This document shows, in pieces, positions 26,896 through 36,130 of a DNA stretch of 64,000 bases. The DNA lies in assembly GCA_963844565.1 (NCBI GenBank), contig CAWJON010000001.1, positions 434,001 to 498,000 of the forward strand. The letters run 5' to 3'. Under the pieces are notes generated by a model, which was not told where the DNA came from, ran no database searches, and saw only the letters and a list, made by a program, of their open reading frames with translations. How positions within the stretch are numbered: the first letter of the stretch is position 1; each line of letters opens with the position of its first letter. The translations under genes were made by a program, and so were the position numbers. This DNA is from JAFEDN01 sp963844565. Its GTDB lineage: Bacteria > Pseudomonadota > Gammaproteobacteria > Coxiellales > Coxiellaceae.

Positions 26896-27720
26896 TTATT
26901 GCTGCGTTTCTGCTTGCGCGGGTGTAATAGACATACTTTCGCGGTTCCGGTTTTGATAAGCCGGCAATCCCCACGTTTTTTGTACAGCTAAATATTGTTC
27001 CTTAGGTAATTGAACCAAAAGAGGGTTAGCTTTTGGATCTAGCCAGTTCAATAACCAACTGACATTAGATTTTTCCATTGCGGTGCATCCCTCAGTCCCA
27101 TCAGTGCTTGAAGGCCCCATAATATGCATAAAGATGCACGAACCACCCTTAGGCATATTGCCTTTTATGTTGTAATTAACCACAAGGCCTTTTATGTAAG
27201 AGGGATTTGCTTCAATCATTACCTCGCCGCTGTTCCAATCTTTTGCCGGTACTTTAGATGTGTCAATGACTTTTCCGTAATATTTAGAATTGTTATCATC
27301 AACGCAAAATGTGTTTTTTGTAATCGGGATATAAGATAATTTGAGTTGCTGGTCAGCAGTGGGGGAGAAACCAAAAGCTGATCCGATGGTAAAGACTCCG
27401 GCTGGTGCTTTTGTATCGCCTTCTTGTTTGATGGGTCCACTAACTGAATAGGTTTTGTAATTTGCCCCCCATCCTAATCCTTTTTTACCCACGACCACGG
27501 GCCAACCGTTACCGACGGGTTGCCATGCATTGTTTGGTCCTGATCTTTCATAAGGTTGCAGGTACCCTTGGTAGGTGTCCCATGAATCGGTGGTCACTAC
27601 CAGAATTTGTTTACTTTGATTCAATAATGATGGTTTAGGTGGCATAGATGTTGCAGCATTCCCCGCAGTAATTATTCCCAGCATGGAAATCATTATAACA
27701 AAGCGGTTAATTTTTTTCAT
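26896..27720 (-). CDS. Exported L,D-transpeptidase-like (YkuD fold) protein
   Basis: 274 residues. A signal peptide covers about 1-22 (FVIMISMLGIITAGNA). The catalytic motif of YkuD enzymes is visible as HIMGPSSTDGTEGCTAM, near residues 198-214, with Cys in GC and the upstream His. The preceding beta-rich domain has GVFTIGSAFGF. It probably acts in the periplasm on peptidoglycan crosslinks or on lipoprotein attachment. AAGGAG lies before the ATG. The Ser-X-Gly spacing in the motif differs from the most common HGT-to-GC version, so the exact activity is uncertain. Confidence 0.85.
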   Translation of the reverse strand: MKKINRFVIMISMLGIITAGNAATSMPPKPSLLNQSKQILVVTTDSWDTYQGYLQPYERSGPNNAWQPVGNGWPVVVGKKGLGWGANYKTYSVSGPIKQEGDTKAPAGVFTIGSAFGFSPTADQQLKLSYIPITKNTFCVDDNNSKYYGKVIDTSKVPAKDWNSGEVMIEANPSYIKGLVVNYNIKGNMPKGGSCIFMHIMGPSSTDGTEGCTAMEKSNVSWLLNWLDPKANPLLVQLPKEQYLAVQKTWGLPAYQNRNRESMSITPAQAETQQ

Positions 27721-27747
27721 ATAATAAACTCCTTTTCATAGTTGATC

Positions 27748-29205
27748 TTACCGTCGCCAATAACCAGGCGTAAACAAAACCAAAACGGTAAAAATCTCTA
27801 GCCGTCCAGCTAACATGGCGAAAGTTAGAATCCATTTACTGAGATTGTTAATGGATTCAAAATTAATTGAAGTTCTGCCCAACCCAATGCCGTTGTTGGC
27901 AATACTGCCTACCAAGGCGCCAAAAGCTGTTCGGGGGTCAAGACCACAACCCAATAATGCCAATAATAACACGATAAATAACAAAGCAAAAACAGTGACA
28001 AAGGCCCATATCGATTGTATGGTTTTGTCTCCTAAAGGTTGTTCACCAAGATGAACAGGAAAAATGCCATCGGGATGAATCAGACGTTTCATTTCCCGAT
28101 TGGTTTGTTGTTGTAGTAATAAAAAACGCAGCACTTTGATGCCGCCGCTGGTTGATCCCCCGCAGCCACCAATTAAAGCTAAAAACATGAGAAAATAGGG
28201 TAAAAAAGTCGGCCATTGGTTGAGGTCTGTCGTTGTAAAACCGGTAGTGCTTGCCACCGAAGTTACCATAAACAAACTTTGAGTAAAAGTTTCAGCAATT
28301 TTGTGATGATAGGTTCCATACAGAAGAAGAACAATAAAAGAAATGAGAATAGCGGTTGCCAATATTTTTAAATAAAACATAAATTCGGGGTCGCGGATGT
28401 AAATTAAAAAACTTCTTTTTTTAAAAAATTGATAATGTAACCCAAAGTTGATGGCGCCTAAGAACATAAAAAATACCCCAATAACTTCGATGAGGTGGCT
28501 ATGATAATAGGCAAAATTTTCGTCATGAACCGCAAAGCCGCCAGTAGAAACTGCACTAAAACTTTCACCGATCGATTCAAATATCGGCATTCCTGCTAAC
28601 CAAAATGCTAAAGCACAAACGGCCACTAAACTCATATAAATGTACCATAAAGATTTTGCCGTTTGATTCAATCTTGGCCGAATTTTACTGGTTTTTATCG
28701 GTCCAGCAGTCTCAGCTAAGTAAAGGTGCATGCCGCCAATATTTAATAAAGGCAAAATTGCCAAGGCCAACACAATAATTCCAACTCCTCCTAACAAAGT
28801 TAGTTGCTGCCGATAATACAAGATATCATGGGGCATTAAATCCAAATGAGTTAACACAGTTCCACCCGTTGTCGTCAGTCCTGAGACTGATTCAAATAAT
28901 GCATCGGTAAAATTTAAATGCGGATAAAAATTTAAATAAAAAGGCAGCGCGCCAAAGAAGGAAAGTACAACCCAAAATAAAAATACCACTAAAAATCCAT
29001 CGCGCACTTTTAATTCGCGTTGCTGCCGATGGGTAGGCAGCCACAACAGTAGACCTGTTCCCAAGGTGAGAAAAAAACTGATTACAAACGGTCGGACCAT
29101 TCCATCGTGATAAATAAAATAAATAATTAATGGCGTCAGCATGCTGACGCTAAAAATCATGAGCAAAAGACCCAAAACTCTAAAAATAGGGAAAAACCGC
29201 TTCAC
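27748..29205 (-). CDS. trkH: Trk potassium uptake channel subunit TrkH
   Basis: 485 residues with about ten hydrophobic segments. Selectivity-loop regions of the TrkH/KtrB type are visible: SVSGLTTTGGTV, AVSTGGFAVHD, VASTTGFTTTDL and, near the C-terminus, SIANNGIGLGRT. It forms the potassium channel in the inner membrane, gated by TrkA. The start is a GTG at 29205 that overlaps the trkA stop as GTGA, so the pair is coupled. The length matches E. coli TrkH (483). Confidence 0.95.
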   Translation of the reverse strand: MKRFFPIFRVLGLLLMIFSVSMLTPLIIYFIYHDGMVRPFVISFFLTLGTGLLLWLPTHRQQRELKVRDGFLVVFLFWVVLSFFGALPFYLNFYPHLNFTDALFESVSGLTTTGGTVLTHLDLMPHDILYYRQQLTLLGGVGIIVLALAILPLLNIGGMHLYLAETAGPIKTSKIRPRLNQTAKSLWYIYMSLVAVCALAFWLAGMPIFESIGESFSAVSTGGFAVHDENFAYYHSHLIEVIGVFFMFLGAINFGLHYQFFKKRSFLIYIRDPEFMFYLKILATAILISFIVLLLYGTYHHKIAETFTQSLFMVTSVASTTGFTTTDLNQWPTFLPYFLMFLALIGGCGGSTSGGIKVLRFLLLQQQTNREMKRLIHPDGIFPVHLGEQPLGDKTIQSIWAFVTVFALLFIVLLLALLGCGLDPRTAFGALVGSIANNGIGLGRTSINFESINNLSKWILTFAMLAGRLEIFTVLVLFTPGYWRR

Positions 29206-30566
29206 AAATTTACAAAATCCTCTAGTTGTACAATTTTTTTCTTGTCAGCAACAAAAAATATAAGATGATCATTTTCTTCAATCACTGTATTTTGACCAAT
29301 AAAAATTTTTCCAGAACGTGCAACCGCTCCGATTTCTATGCCTTTAGGAAAAACGATTTGATTGATTTCTTTGCCAATCAGTTTTGACTGCTGTTTTCCG
29401 CCGTGCACAATGAGTTCTAGTGCCTCTGCATTGCCTTGGCGGAATGTATACATATTTGCAATATCGCCGCGACGTATATAACTTAACACTTGGCCCACTG
29501 TACTTTGTTGCGGTGAAATAGCCACATTGATGTTAATGGTTTTATCCGTAATTAATTCAATATATTCTGAACGATTTACCAGGGCGAAAGTTTGCTTTGC
29601 ACCCAGTCGTTTGGCTTGTAAACAAGCGATAATATTATCTTCATCATCATTGGTTAATGCACAGAATATATCGACTTCTTCAATATCTTCATTTCGCAAT
29701 AAACTTTGATCGCAGCAATTGCCACATAAAACTACAGTATTTTTCAGATGATCGGCTAGCCATTCACAACGTGAACGATTGTTTTCAATAATTTTTACAT
29801 CGTATCGACCCTCTAAACTGGCAGCCAGCTGACTGCCGATTTGACCGCCACCTGCAATCATTATCTTTTTATAGGTGGGTACAGAAATTTTCCGTAATGC
29901 TTTGATCATCGTGAAACTATGTTGATTTTCTATCACAAAATAAATATCGTCATTGGTCTCCAATTGCAGTGAATCATTCATTTCCAGATGCTGGTCATCG
30001 CGAAAGATACTGACAATTTTGATAGGTATATTTAAAATATTGGCTATTTCACCAACTTTTTTTCCTTCTAACTCCGAACCATAAAAAAGCCTAGCAATAA
30101 TCAATCTAATTTTATTATTAAAAAAATCACAAACTTGTAAACTACCTGGAGTTTCAATCAGGTTCAGAATAGATCGGGTAACTTGTTGCTGTGGATTGAT
30201 AAGAAAATCTATCGGTAGATTATCTCCATTAAATAAACGAGATTTGTAGTTTAAATAATCTGGCTCGGCAATTCGAGCAATTTTAATCGGAGTATGGAAA
30301 AGGCTATGAGCAATTTGGCAAGCAACCCAATTTACTTCGTTGTTGTTAGTGACGGCAATGAGCATATTGGCGGTGTCAGCACCGGCTTCTGCCAGCACTG
30401 AAGGATGGCTCCCATAGCCGCAGAGAGTACGAATATCAATTTGTGATTGGATATTATCAAGTAGCTCTACGTTCAAATCGACCAGGGTGATGCTATGATT
30501 TTCGGCAGCCAAGTGCGAGGCAAGCGAATTACCAATTTTTCCTGCCCCGAGAATAATAATATGCAT
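29202..30566 (-). CDS. trkA: Trk system regulatory subunit TrkA
   Basis: 454 residues in two halves, each with an RCK-N Rossmann domain (MHIIILGAGKIGNSLA at the start, KIMIAGGGQIGSQLAA near 235) followed by an RCK-C domain. NAD-binding glycines are intact in both. TrkA sits on the cytoplasmic face of TrkH and controls potassium flux. It is the first gene of the trkA-trkH pair. Its upstream region is the accessory stretch at 30.6-31.2 kb. Confidence 0.96.
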   Translation of the reverse strand: MHIIILGAGKIGNSLASHLAAENHSITLVDLNVELLDNIQSQIDIRTLCGYGSHPSVLAEAGADTANMLIAVTNNNEVNWVACQIAHSLFHTPIKIARIAEPDYLNYKSRLFNGDNLPIDFLINPQQQVTRSILNLIETPGSLQVCDFFNNKIRLIIARLFYGSELEGKKVGEIANILNIPIKIVSIFRDDQHLEMNDSLQLETNDDIYFVIENQHSFTMIKALRKISVPTYKKIMIAGGGQIGSQLAASLEGRYDVKIIENNRSRCEWLADHLKNTVVLCGNCCDQSLLRNEDIEEVDIFCALTNDDEDNIIACLQAKRLGAKQTFALVNRSEYIELITDKTININVAISPQQSTVGQVLSYIRRGDIANMYTFRQGNAEALELIVHGGKQQSKLIGKEINQIVFPKGIEIGAVARSGKIFIGQNTVIEENDHLIFFVADKKKIVQLEDFVNL

Positions 30567-30906
30567 CCAAGCAACTCCATTTCAAAGTTCAATGCCAATC
30601 CCAAAAACGAGCAGCTCTTATTCCACTCCTGTTAACTTACCTCACAGGTCATCCTGCGCCTTTTTTTTCTCGTCATCCCGCAGATCCAGTATAAATATTA
30701 AATATTAACAGTCAACTACCCCAAAATTTACAGATCGTAGGTGATGGGCGTTGCGGCCCAATGGGACTTCTGCTAAGGTAGACATTGAGTTGAAGTCTCT
30801 GCCCTCACCTGTTCCAGGCACAAAGGCAGAGACTTCTTCGAAGCGTCCCGGCGCAGTGATGGTACACCGCGACAGGACTGACCAAACCAACTAAATTGGA
30901 GTTGAT
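30567..30906. other. Intergenic region with a 12-bp inverted repeat
   Basis: 340 bases without a convincing gene. GAAGTCTCTGCC at 30792-30803 pairs perfectly with GGCAGAGACTTC at 30825-30836 across a 21-base loop. It is more GC-rich than the flanks and has an incidental minus-strand frame. It may carry the promoter and a regulatory hairpin of the small gene that follows, or be a remnant of imported DNA. Confidence 0.6.
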
Positions 30907-31155
30907 ATGGCTAAAAGTATTGTATCTGAAAATTTATCTTTCGTCCTACCTTCGCATCGAGGTTTAACGCCTCTGGAAATTGTTCAAGATTGTCTGGAAA
31001 AAGTGCAATTGCTGTCCGCAATGGGCATCAGCGGCGCGGACGATATGGAACGGGTGCAATGCCCTCAACTGCTGTCCATGCTTGATGATTGGGTTGCCAT
31101 CGCGCAATATCAACTCACACGGGTACTGAGTGCTCGCGCGGAACAGCAAACATAA
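30907..31155 (+). CDS. Small hypothetical protein
   Basis: 82 residues, start ATG with GGAG six bases upstream. It is mostly helical (LTPLEIVQDCLEKVQLLSAMG and QLLSMLDDWVAIAQYQLTRVL), soluble, with two Cys and no signal peptide. A good terminator follows, so this looks like an independent single-gene unit. The higher GC content relative to its neighbours suggests transfer. No family recognised. Confidence 0.65.
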   Translation: MAKSIVSENLSFVLPSHRGLTPLEIVQDCLEKVQLLSAMGISGADDMERVQCPQLLSMLDDWVAIAQYQLTRVLSARAEQQT

Positions 31156-31162
31156 AAAAATA

Positions 31163-31221
31163 ATCCTGGGCGAACTGACCATGATTATTTTTCGTGATTT
31201 AGTTTCGCTCAGGATTTTTTT
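31163..31221 (+). terminator. Terminator of the small gene at 30907
   Basis: ATCCTGGGCGAACT at 31163-31176 pairs with AGTTTCGCTCAGGAT at 31201-31215 with one bulge and one mismatch, followed by seven T. The loop is about 24 bases. Confidence 0.7.
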
Positions 31222-31256
31222 ATTTTCCTTCCATAAAAATTTTCTCTAACTTAAGC

Positions 31257-31300
31257 ATGTCCCGAAAATGTCTCAAAAATGTCCCGAGAATGTCCCAAAT
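31257..31300 (+). repeat. Four tandem 11-bp repeats
   Basis: ATGTCCCGAAA, ATGTCTCAAAA, ATGTCCCGAGA and ATGTCCCAAAT follow one another without gaps, in a gene-free stretch (31222-31601). The spacing of 11 bp is about one helical turn, which would suit cooperative binding of a protein on one face of the DNA. Confidence 0.8.
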
Positions 31301-31489
31301 CATCCCGGAATTATCCATACCAATTCTCTTGTTTGCCTCTTAAATTTAATTGGTTTAAGTGACTTTTGTTCTGATCCAGTAAAAACAAATACTTGTGGTT
31401 TGGATCTGTCTATGTAGGTAGTTCATTAATTTGCCGTAGGCCTTATTTTTTCTTATTTTAAGACTTTTGGTAAGAAAATGGTCAATGAG

Positions 31490-31597
31490 TCAAAACCCAA
31501 TCAAGAAATAATAAGGTTATAATATATTGTTTTTAAATAAATTTTTAAATTTAACTCCATCAAAATGACTTAAAAATCAAAACTCAATCAAGAAATA
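31490..31597 (+). repeat. Pair of 21-bp direct repeats at the 3' end of a pseudogene
   Basis: TCAAAACCCAATCAAGAAATA at 31490-31510 recurs at 31577-31597 with one difference (C to T). The second copy ends 4 bases before the pseudogene stop at 31602. The DNA between is AT-rich and has no gene. Confidence 0.75.
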
Positions 31598-31601
31598 TTT
31601 G

Positions 31602-33055
31602 TTATGCCCATACAGGTATATAACCTGCCCTTGGATGTTCAGGATCAGCAGGTCGTATAAGATTGGCGCTTATAGCAGCATTGATGACTTTGCTTGCTTG
31701 CGCAGCGTTGTTACTTTCGATCCCAAAGCGCTCACACAGCGTTGCATTTTTCATACGCTCGCCACTTAAATATTTAATGACAGCATGCTGGTAACAAGCA
31801 CGTATACGCTCATCTATGGACATATTAGCAAAAGAGCGTGGTGCGTATAGAGTAACTTGTATAGCTGCTTCTTCAGTTTGAAACTTGGGAGGTGGTAATT
31901 GATATAGTTCAACACTGATGATGACCTTATCTAGTCCGCTTCCTTGTTCTTCGCATAAATACATGCGTCGCATAAGGGCTGCAAGTGTTTCATTACGAGA
32001 ACGAGGTGGGTAATCAATCATTCTTTCAGTTTTAATTAGTGACTCTCCAGGATTAGTGATTTCCATACGATCAGAAAACAGCTCCACCTGTGGTCCAGCA
32101 CCACTAATTGTCATATCTTGATGAATGAGTGTATTTGCAATTAACTCTCGAATCGCTATTTCAGGGTATAGCAGATGTGGTTTGCGAAAAGCTTTGCCAA
32201 TATGTTCATTTTGAGGTAACAGGTTATTAATATAAGAGACGAGGCCTTCATTCAAAACCAGAGGCATAGCCTTTGGCCATCTTGACGATGAGTCACAGTC
32301 GTTGCTCGATTATTTCCTTCATATGCTATAAATCGAACTGCTTTACGAGCAATTGCTGGTTCAAAACACCCTAAATCATTGGCAAATAAAATAGCACCTA
32401 AATTTGTAATATTCCAATGACCACCAACATCTTTTATAATTAAATTGTCTGCAGATAATCGTTCTAAAATTCCTTTTCGATTGTCAGGTAAATTTTGACG
32501 AGTCAATCTGAAGTAAGTGGGATAATCTAATAATTTCAAAACTTCATCATCATTAATAAATGATTTAGCTATATCTCTTTCCCAAGTATAAGGACGCATA
32601 TTATTAATTAATTTTTGAAACTGTGCGGGATGATCAGTTAGTTTTGGGGTTGCACTACCAATGCGAATATATGCGATAGCATCAAATGCGACTGGAGCTA
32701 TCGTTGCTGCGGGTATTTCTAATAGCACAACTCGGCCAGATGGATGATTTATTACTTTAAAAGAAAGAGCTATGCTTGGGGTTAGCCGTTGGGTTAACCA
32801 AAATTGAAATACAGAATTTCCGACTAATTCTGTATCTGGGTCGAATTCTGTTCCCACAATATGATTGTGATTATTCTCAATACCCCATAAAATATGGGCA
32901 TATTCTTTTTGTGCTATTCTTGCTGCATTTGATAAAGCTGAGCACAACTTTCCTATGAGTTTAGGATCGAAATTATTTTTTTTAAATTCCAAAATGCTAT
33001 GCTCAGCTGGCTGAGAAAGTAATTCATTTACCAAAGCAATGTTACGTTCTCTCAT
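31602..33055 (-). pseudogene. AlbA-type (AlbA_2/HATPase) transcriptional-regulator-like protein with two frameshifts
   Basis: The first 260 codons (start 33055) carry the AlbA_2 domain (HSILEFKKNNFD near the start, then YIRIGSATPKL) and run to FIAYEGNNRATTVTHRQDGQ. The continuation lies in two other frames: GYASGFE in one, then GLVSYINNLLP in another, leading to the HATPase-like REL(I/A)NTLIHQD and ITNPGE motifs and a C-terminal winged helix. An intact gene would encode about 480 residues. The breaks are a 1- or 2-base indel at about 32271 and a 4-base tandem duplication (TGAATGAA on the minus strand) at about 32250. Each half has its own possible start, so separate expression is conceivable but unlikely. 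An intact relative is at 41119. Confidence 0.85.
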
Positions 33056-33103
33056 AAAATTATTACCTTATTAAAACTCTACTCTTTCAAAAAACTATCA
33101 CTT

Positions 33104-34294
33104 TTAGTTGCTGGATTGGAGCGTGGCTATAGGATCCAACTGAGAAGCGCGGTAGGAGGGGTAGAAACCTGAAAAAACGCCTACTCCGGCAGAGACCAAA
33201 AAGCCTAAAGCAATCGGGAAGAAATGAAAAGTGTATTCCCATCCCGAAAAAAGCGCCAACATCAGCGTAATTAATGTGCCGATGATTACGCCGACCAGAC
33301 CTCCAAAAGCAGTTAGCATGACCGATTCAATTAAAAACATTTCTAAAATATCCTTCCGCCTGGCTCCAAGGGCCATGCGAATACCGATTTCGCGTCTCCG
33401 TTCAATTACCGAAACCAGCATTATATTCATAACGCCGATACCTCCAACCAATAATGATATTCCCCCGATAGCACTTAATAATAAAGTGAACGTGCTTCTT
33501 TGTTTGCCGATAACATCGATAATTTGTTGTGGGTCTCGGAACCGAACTTGTTTTCCCGGGACCAATATGGGAATAGTTTGTTCCAGTTGGTCTTTGACCG
33601 TGTTGAGCGAGCTTTTCGGAGAAGTTTGAATTAAGATGTTTTGAATTTCTGTTTGTTTATTAACTAATAAAGACAATTGTAATGGAATAATAATGCCTTG
33701 GTTTAAATCAGCAAATAAAAATAAATTAGGTTCCCAGGGTTCCATCACCCCGATAATGGTAAATAAAGAATTACCTACTTTAATTTGTTGGTTGATGGGA
33801 TCAATACCCAATGCACTGATTTTTACCCCAATATCATTACCCACCACGCAGAAAAAACTATTTTGATCGAGAAAAGAAACAAAACGTCCTGACTTTAACT
33901 TAATTTTTACAATATCGGCCAAATTTTGAGTGGCGCCTAACACCTGTCCATTAAAATTTAATTCTTTAAAGCGTAGGGTTTCGTACGACAACGTATAAGG
34001 GACAATTTTTTCTATAGCCGGTATCTTTTGTTGAAGTAATTGTGTATCTGATATTTTAAAAGATTGCTGTTGTCCATTCGAAGAGGGCCCATTATTGGCG
34101 AGCATAACCGCTAATAAATTAGTGCCCAGTTTTTTGAATTCAGCAAGGGCGTGTTCGGTGGCTAATTGGCTGGAAGAAATCAGCGCCACCACCGAACCGG
34201 TACCCACGAGAATACCTAAGACTGCCAGAAGTGATCTTATTTTTGCAGAAAACAAGTTCATTAAAGCTTCATGAAAATGAGCTAGAAAACCCAT
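33104..34294 (-). CDS. ABC transporter permease, MacB/FtsX type
   Basis: 396 residues. The N-terminal helix (LLAVLGILVGTGSVVALISS) is followed by a large periplasmic domain (about 45-270), then three helices with the conserved ERRREIGIRMALGARRKDIL loop and a C-terminal GFYPSYRASQLDPIATL. This is the membrane half of MacB, here on a separate chain from its ATPase. It uses ATP hydrolysis to drive export through TolC. It is the last of four genes in the export operon, 9 bases after the ATPase gene. Confidence 0.93.
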   Translation of the reverse strand: MGFLAHFHEALMNLFSAKIRSLLAVLGILVGTGSVVALISSSQLATEHALAEFKKLGTNLLAVMLANNGPSSNGQQQSFKISDTQLLQQKIPAIEKIVPYTLSYETLRFKELNFNGQVLGATQNLADIVKIKLKSGRFVSFLDQNSFFCVVGNDIGVKISALGIDPINQQIKVGNSLFTIIGVMEPWEPNLFLFADLNQGIIIPLQLSLLVNKQTEIQNILIQTSPKSSLNTVKDQLEQTIPILVPGKQVRFRDPQQIIDVIGKQRSTFTLLLSAIGGISLLVGGIGVMNIMLVSVIERRREIGIRMALGARRKDILEMFLIESVMLTAFGGLVGVIIGTLITLMLALFSGWEYTFHFFPIALGFLVSAGVGVFSGFYPSYRASQLDPIATLQSSN

Positions 34295-34303
34295 AACTTC
34301 TCC

Positions 34304-34987
34304 TCAGTCTTTAATTAATCCATCATAGATTTTTATTACCCGGTTCGATTTTTTGGCGACTTCGGGATCGTGGGTAATAATAATGATGGTTGAACCTTCT
34401 GTCTGATTCAATTCATTAAGTAATTCTAATACATCGTGACTATTCTTAGCGTCCAATGCACCTGTCGGCTCATCAGCTAAGACAATTCGCGGATCTCCGA
34501 CTAAAGCCCGTGCGATGGCTACCCGCTGCTGTTGCCCTCCTGATAATTCAAAAGGTCGATGCGTTATATATTTTGACATGCCGACTCGCGCGAGGATAGC
34601 GCGCGCACGATTTTTATCGCGGTGCTCTCCAGTAGGGTGATGACGTCGATAAGCCAGTGGTAACATAACATTTTGCAATGCGGTTAAGCGGGGTAATAAA
34701 AAGAAAGATTGAAAGATAAAGCCAATTTTTTCGTTACGTAAATCAGCTAACTGATCCATAGTAAAGGTTGAAGTATCGGTACCTTCTAAAAGATATTTTC
34801 CCGTGCTGGGGCGGTCAAGTAAGCCCAAGATATTCATCGTGGTGGTTTTTCCTGAACCGGAAGATCCAATGATAGTAGCTAATTCTCCACTCGCTATCGA
34901 CAGGTTGATTCCCTTCAGTGCCACGTAAATTTCTTTACCCATGTGATAACTTTTAGTTACGTTTTGTAACTCAATGATTGGCGACAA
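34304..34987 (-). CDS. ABC transporter ATPase, MacB/LolD type
   Basis: 227 residues. Walker A is GSSGSGKTT, the signature is LSGGQQQRVAIARAL and Walker B with the catalytic Glu is IVLADEPTGALD; the H-loop is IIITHD. The start is a TTG at 34987 with AGGAG six bases upstream, lying inside the end of the adaptor gene. It powers the permease encoded next. Confidence 0.95.
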   Translation of the reverse strand: MSPIIELQNVTKSYHMGKEIYVALKGINLSIASGELATIIGSSGSGKTTTMNILGLLDRPSTGKYLLEGTDTSTFTMDQLADLRNEKIGFIFQSFFLLPRLTALQNVMLPLAYRRHHPTGEHRDKNRARAILARVGMSKYITHRPFELSGGQQQRVAIARALVGDPRIVLADEPTGALDAKNSHDVLELLNELNQTEGSTIIIITHDPEVAKKSNRVIKIYDGLIKD

Positions 34988-36128
34988 CCCGATCTCCTGG
35001 CGAAACTCCCTGGATAATAGCCACGTCGGTTAAGGTTGTTTGCCCAGTGACGACTTGGACATCATGCGGCTTACCATTTTTATCGATAACAGTTACCATT
35101 TTTTGGCCGTTCTGGGTAAAAACAGCACCGATAGGCAACATGATAACGGGTGGTTGCGGAACGTCGAGTTCAATTTGCGCACTCATCCCAACATGAATAA
35201 TTTTCTGTTGTTCCGGCGTAATCGTTGGAATTTTGATTCCCACAGCAAATGTACTTAAACCGCCTTCATTCTCCACAGGATTAGCCTGCGAGGCAACCCT
35301 GGTCACTTCTCCTTTCAAGGTAATGGCAGGAAAAGCATCTCCAGTTACTAAGGCAATCTGTTGAGGTTTAATTGAATTTACATTAATTTCGTTGACATTG
35401 ACGTTAAGGGTCAAGCCGCTTAAATCTCCAATTGAGAGTATTCTTTGGCCAGCTTTTAGCTCATCGCCTACGGTAATACGGCCGCTGCTGGAAGTGTCTT
35501 TTTTTTCTTCTGGGGTGGGAAATAATGCCACTCCGTTTTCCGGTGAGGTTATTTCCGTTAAATTAAATTTTGCATTCAAAATTTGATTCACTTTATTAAT
35601 ATCTGACAAATTTAAAGATTCTATTTCTCTAACTGAAATATTGGCAGCAGGTAATAACTTCTCCAATGCGTATTTGGATTGAAAATAACTCAAGGTGTCA
35701 CTATTTTGTCTGCTATGAGCGGTTAGATATTCTTCCTTTGAAATAACACCCGCTTTATATAAGGCTTCTGAGCCTTGAAAAGAAATCAATCCGGTTTCGT
35801 AAGCTTGTTTCTTTTCGAGATATTCACTGACCGCTTTACGATAATCCTCAGCAACTTTAGTTGCATCGATTTTAACCAGCGGTTGATTTTTTTGCACTTG
35901 TTGGCCATATGAAAACATAATGGCAGTGACACGGGCATCGGTTGGGCTTAATACCGCATAGGAATTCAAAGGTAAAAGTGTTCCGCTAAAATGTAATGGA
36001 ACAATCAAAGTCTTGGGGTTTGCAATAACAATTTGAGTTTTTTTAGTACCCTGATTTTTTTTGCTGCTGCAGCCATAGATAGTTAACAGGAAGCTAAAAA
36101 AAATGATTGTGGCCAGTCTCCATAACAT
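34971..36128 (-). CDS. Periplasmic adaptor lipoprotein, MacA/HlyD family
   Basis: 385 residues from the ATG at 36128, which has GAGG upstream; a longer frame begins at 36155 inside the preceding gene. The lipobox-like end of the signal is TIYGC (Cys20). The lipoyl-like half appears as TDARVTAIMFSYGQQVQKNQPLVKID, a helical hairpin covers about 90-170, and beta-barrel and membrane-proximal domains follow. It joins the MacB-like transporter to TolC. It starts 2 bases after the end of the TolC-like gene and overlaps the ATPase start by 17 bases. Confidence 0.9.
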   Translation of the reverse strand: MLWRLATIIFFSFLLTIYGCSSKKNQGTKKTQIVIANPKTLIVPLHFSGTLLPLNSYAVLSPTDARVTAIMFSYGQQVQKNQPLVKIDATKVAEDYRKAVSEYLEKKQAYETGLISFQGSEALYKAGVISKEEYLTAHSRQNSDTLSYFQSKYALEKLLPAANISVREIESLNLSDINKVNQILNAKFNLTEITSPENGVALFPTPEEKKDTSSSGRITVGDELKAGQRILSIGDLSGLTLNVNVNEINVNSIKPQQIALVTGDAFPAITLKGEVTRVASQANPVENEGGLSTFAVGIKIPTITPEQQKIIHVGMSAQIELDVPQPPVIMLPIGAVFTQNGQKMVTVIDKNGKPHDVQVVTGQTTLTDVAIIQGVSPGDRVVANH

Positions 36129-36130
36129 GT

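Noticed and set aside
30792..30836. tRNA or other known structural RNA
   Set aside because: Only a single stem is present, with no cloverleaf arms or CCA-type end.
30705..30890. 61-codon minus-strand frame upstream of the small gene at 30907
   Set aside because: No ribosome site, overlaps the 12-bp inverted repeat and has no protein-like pattern.
31257..31300. CRISPR-like array
   Set aside because: The 11-bp units are directly joined with no spacers and there are no cas genes.
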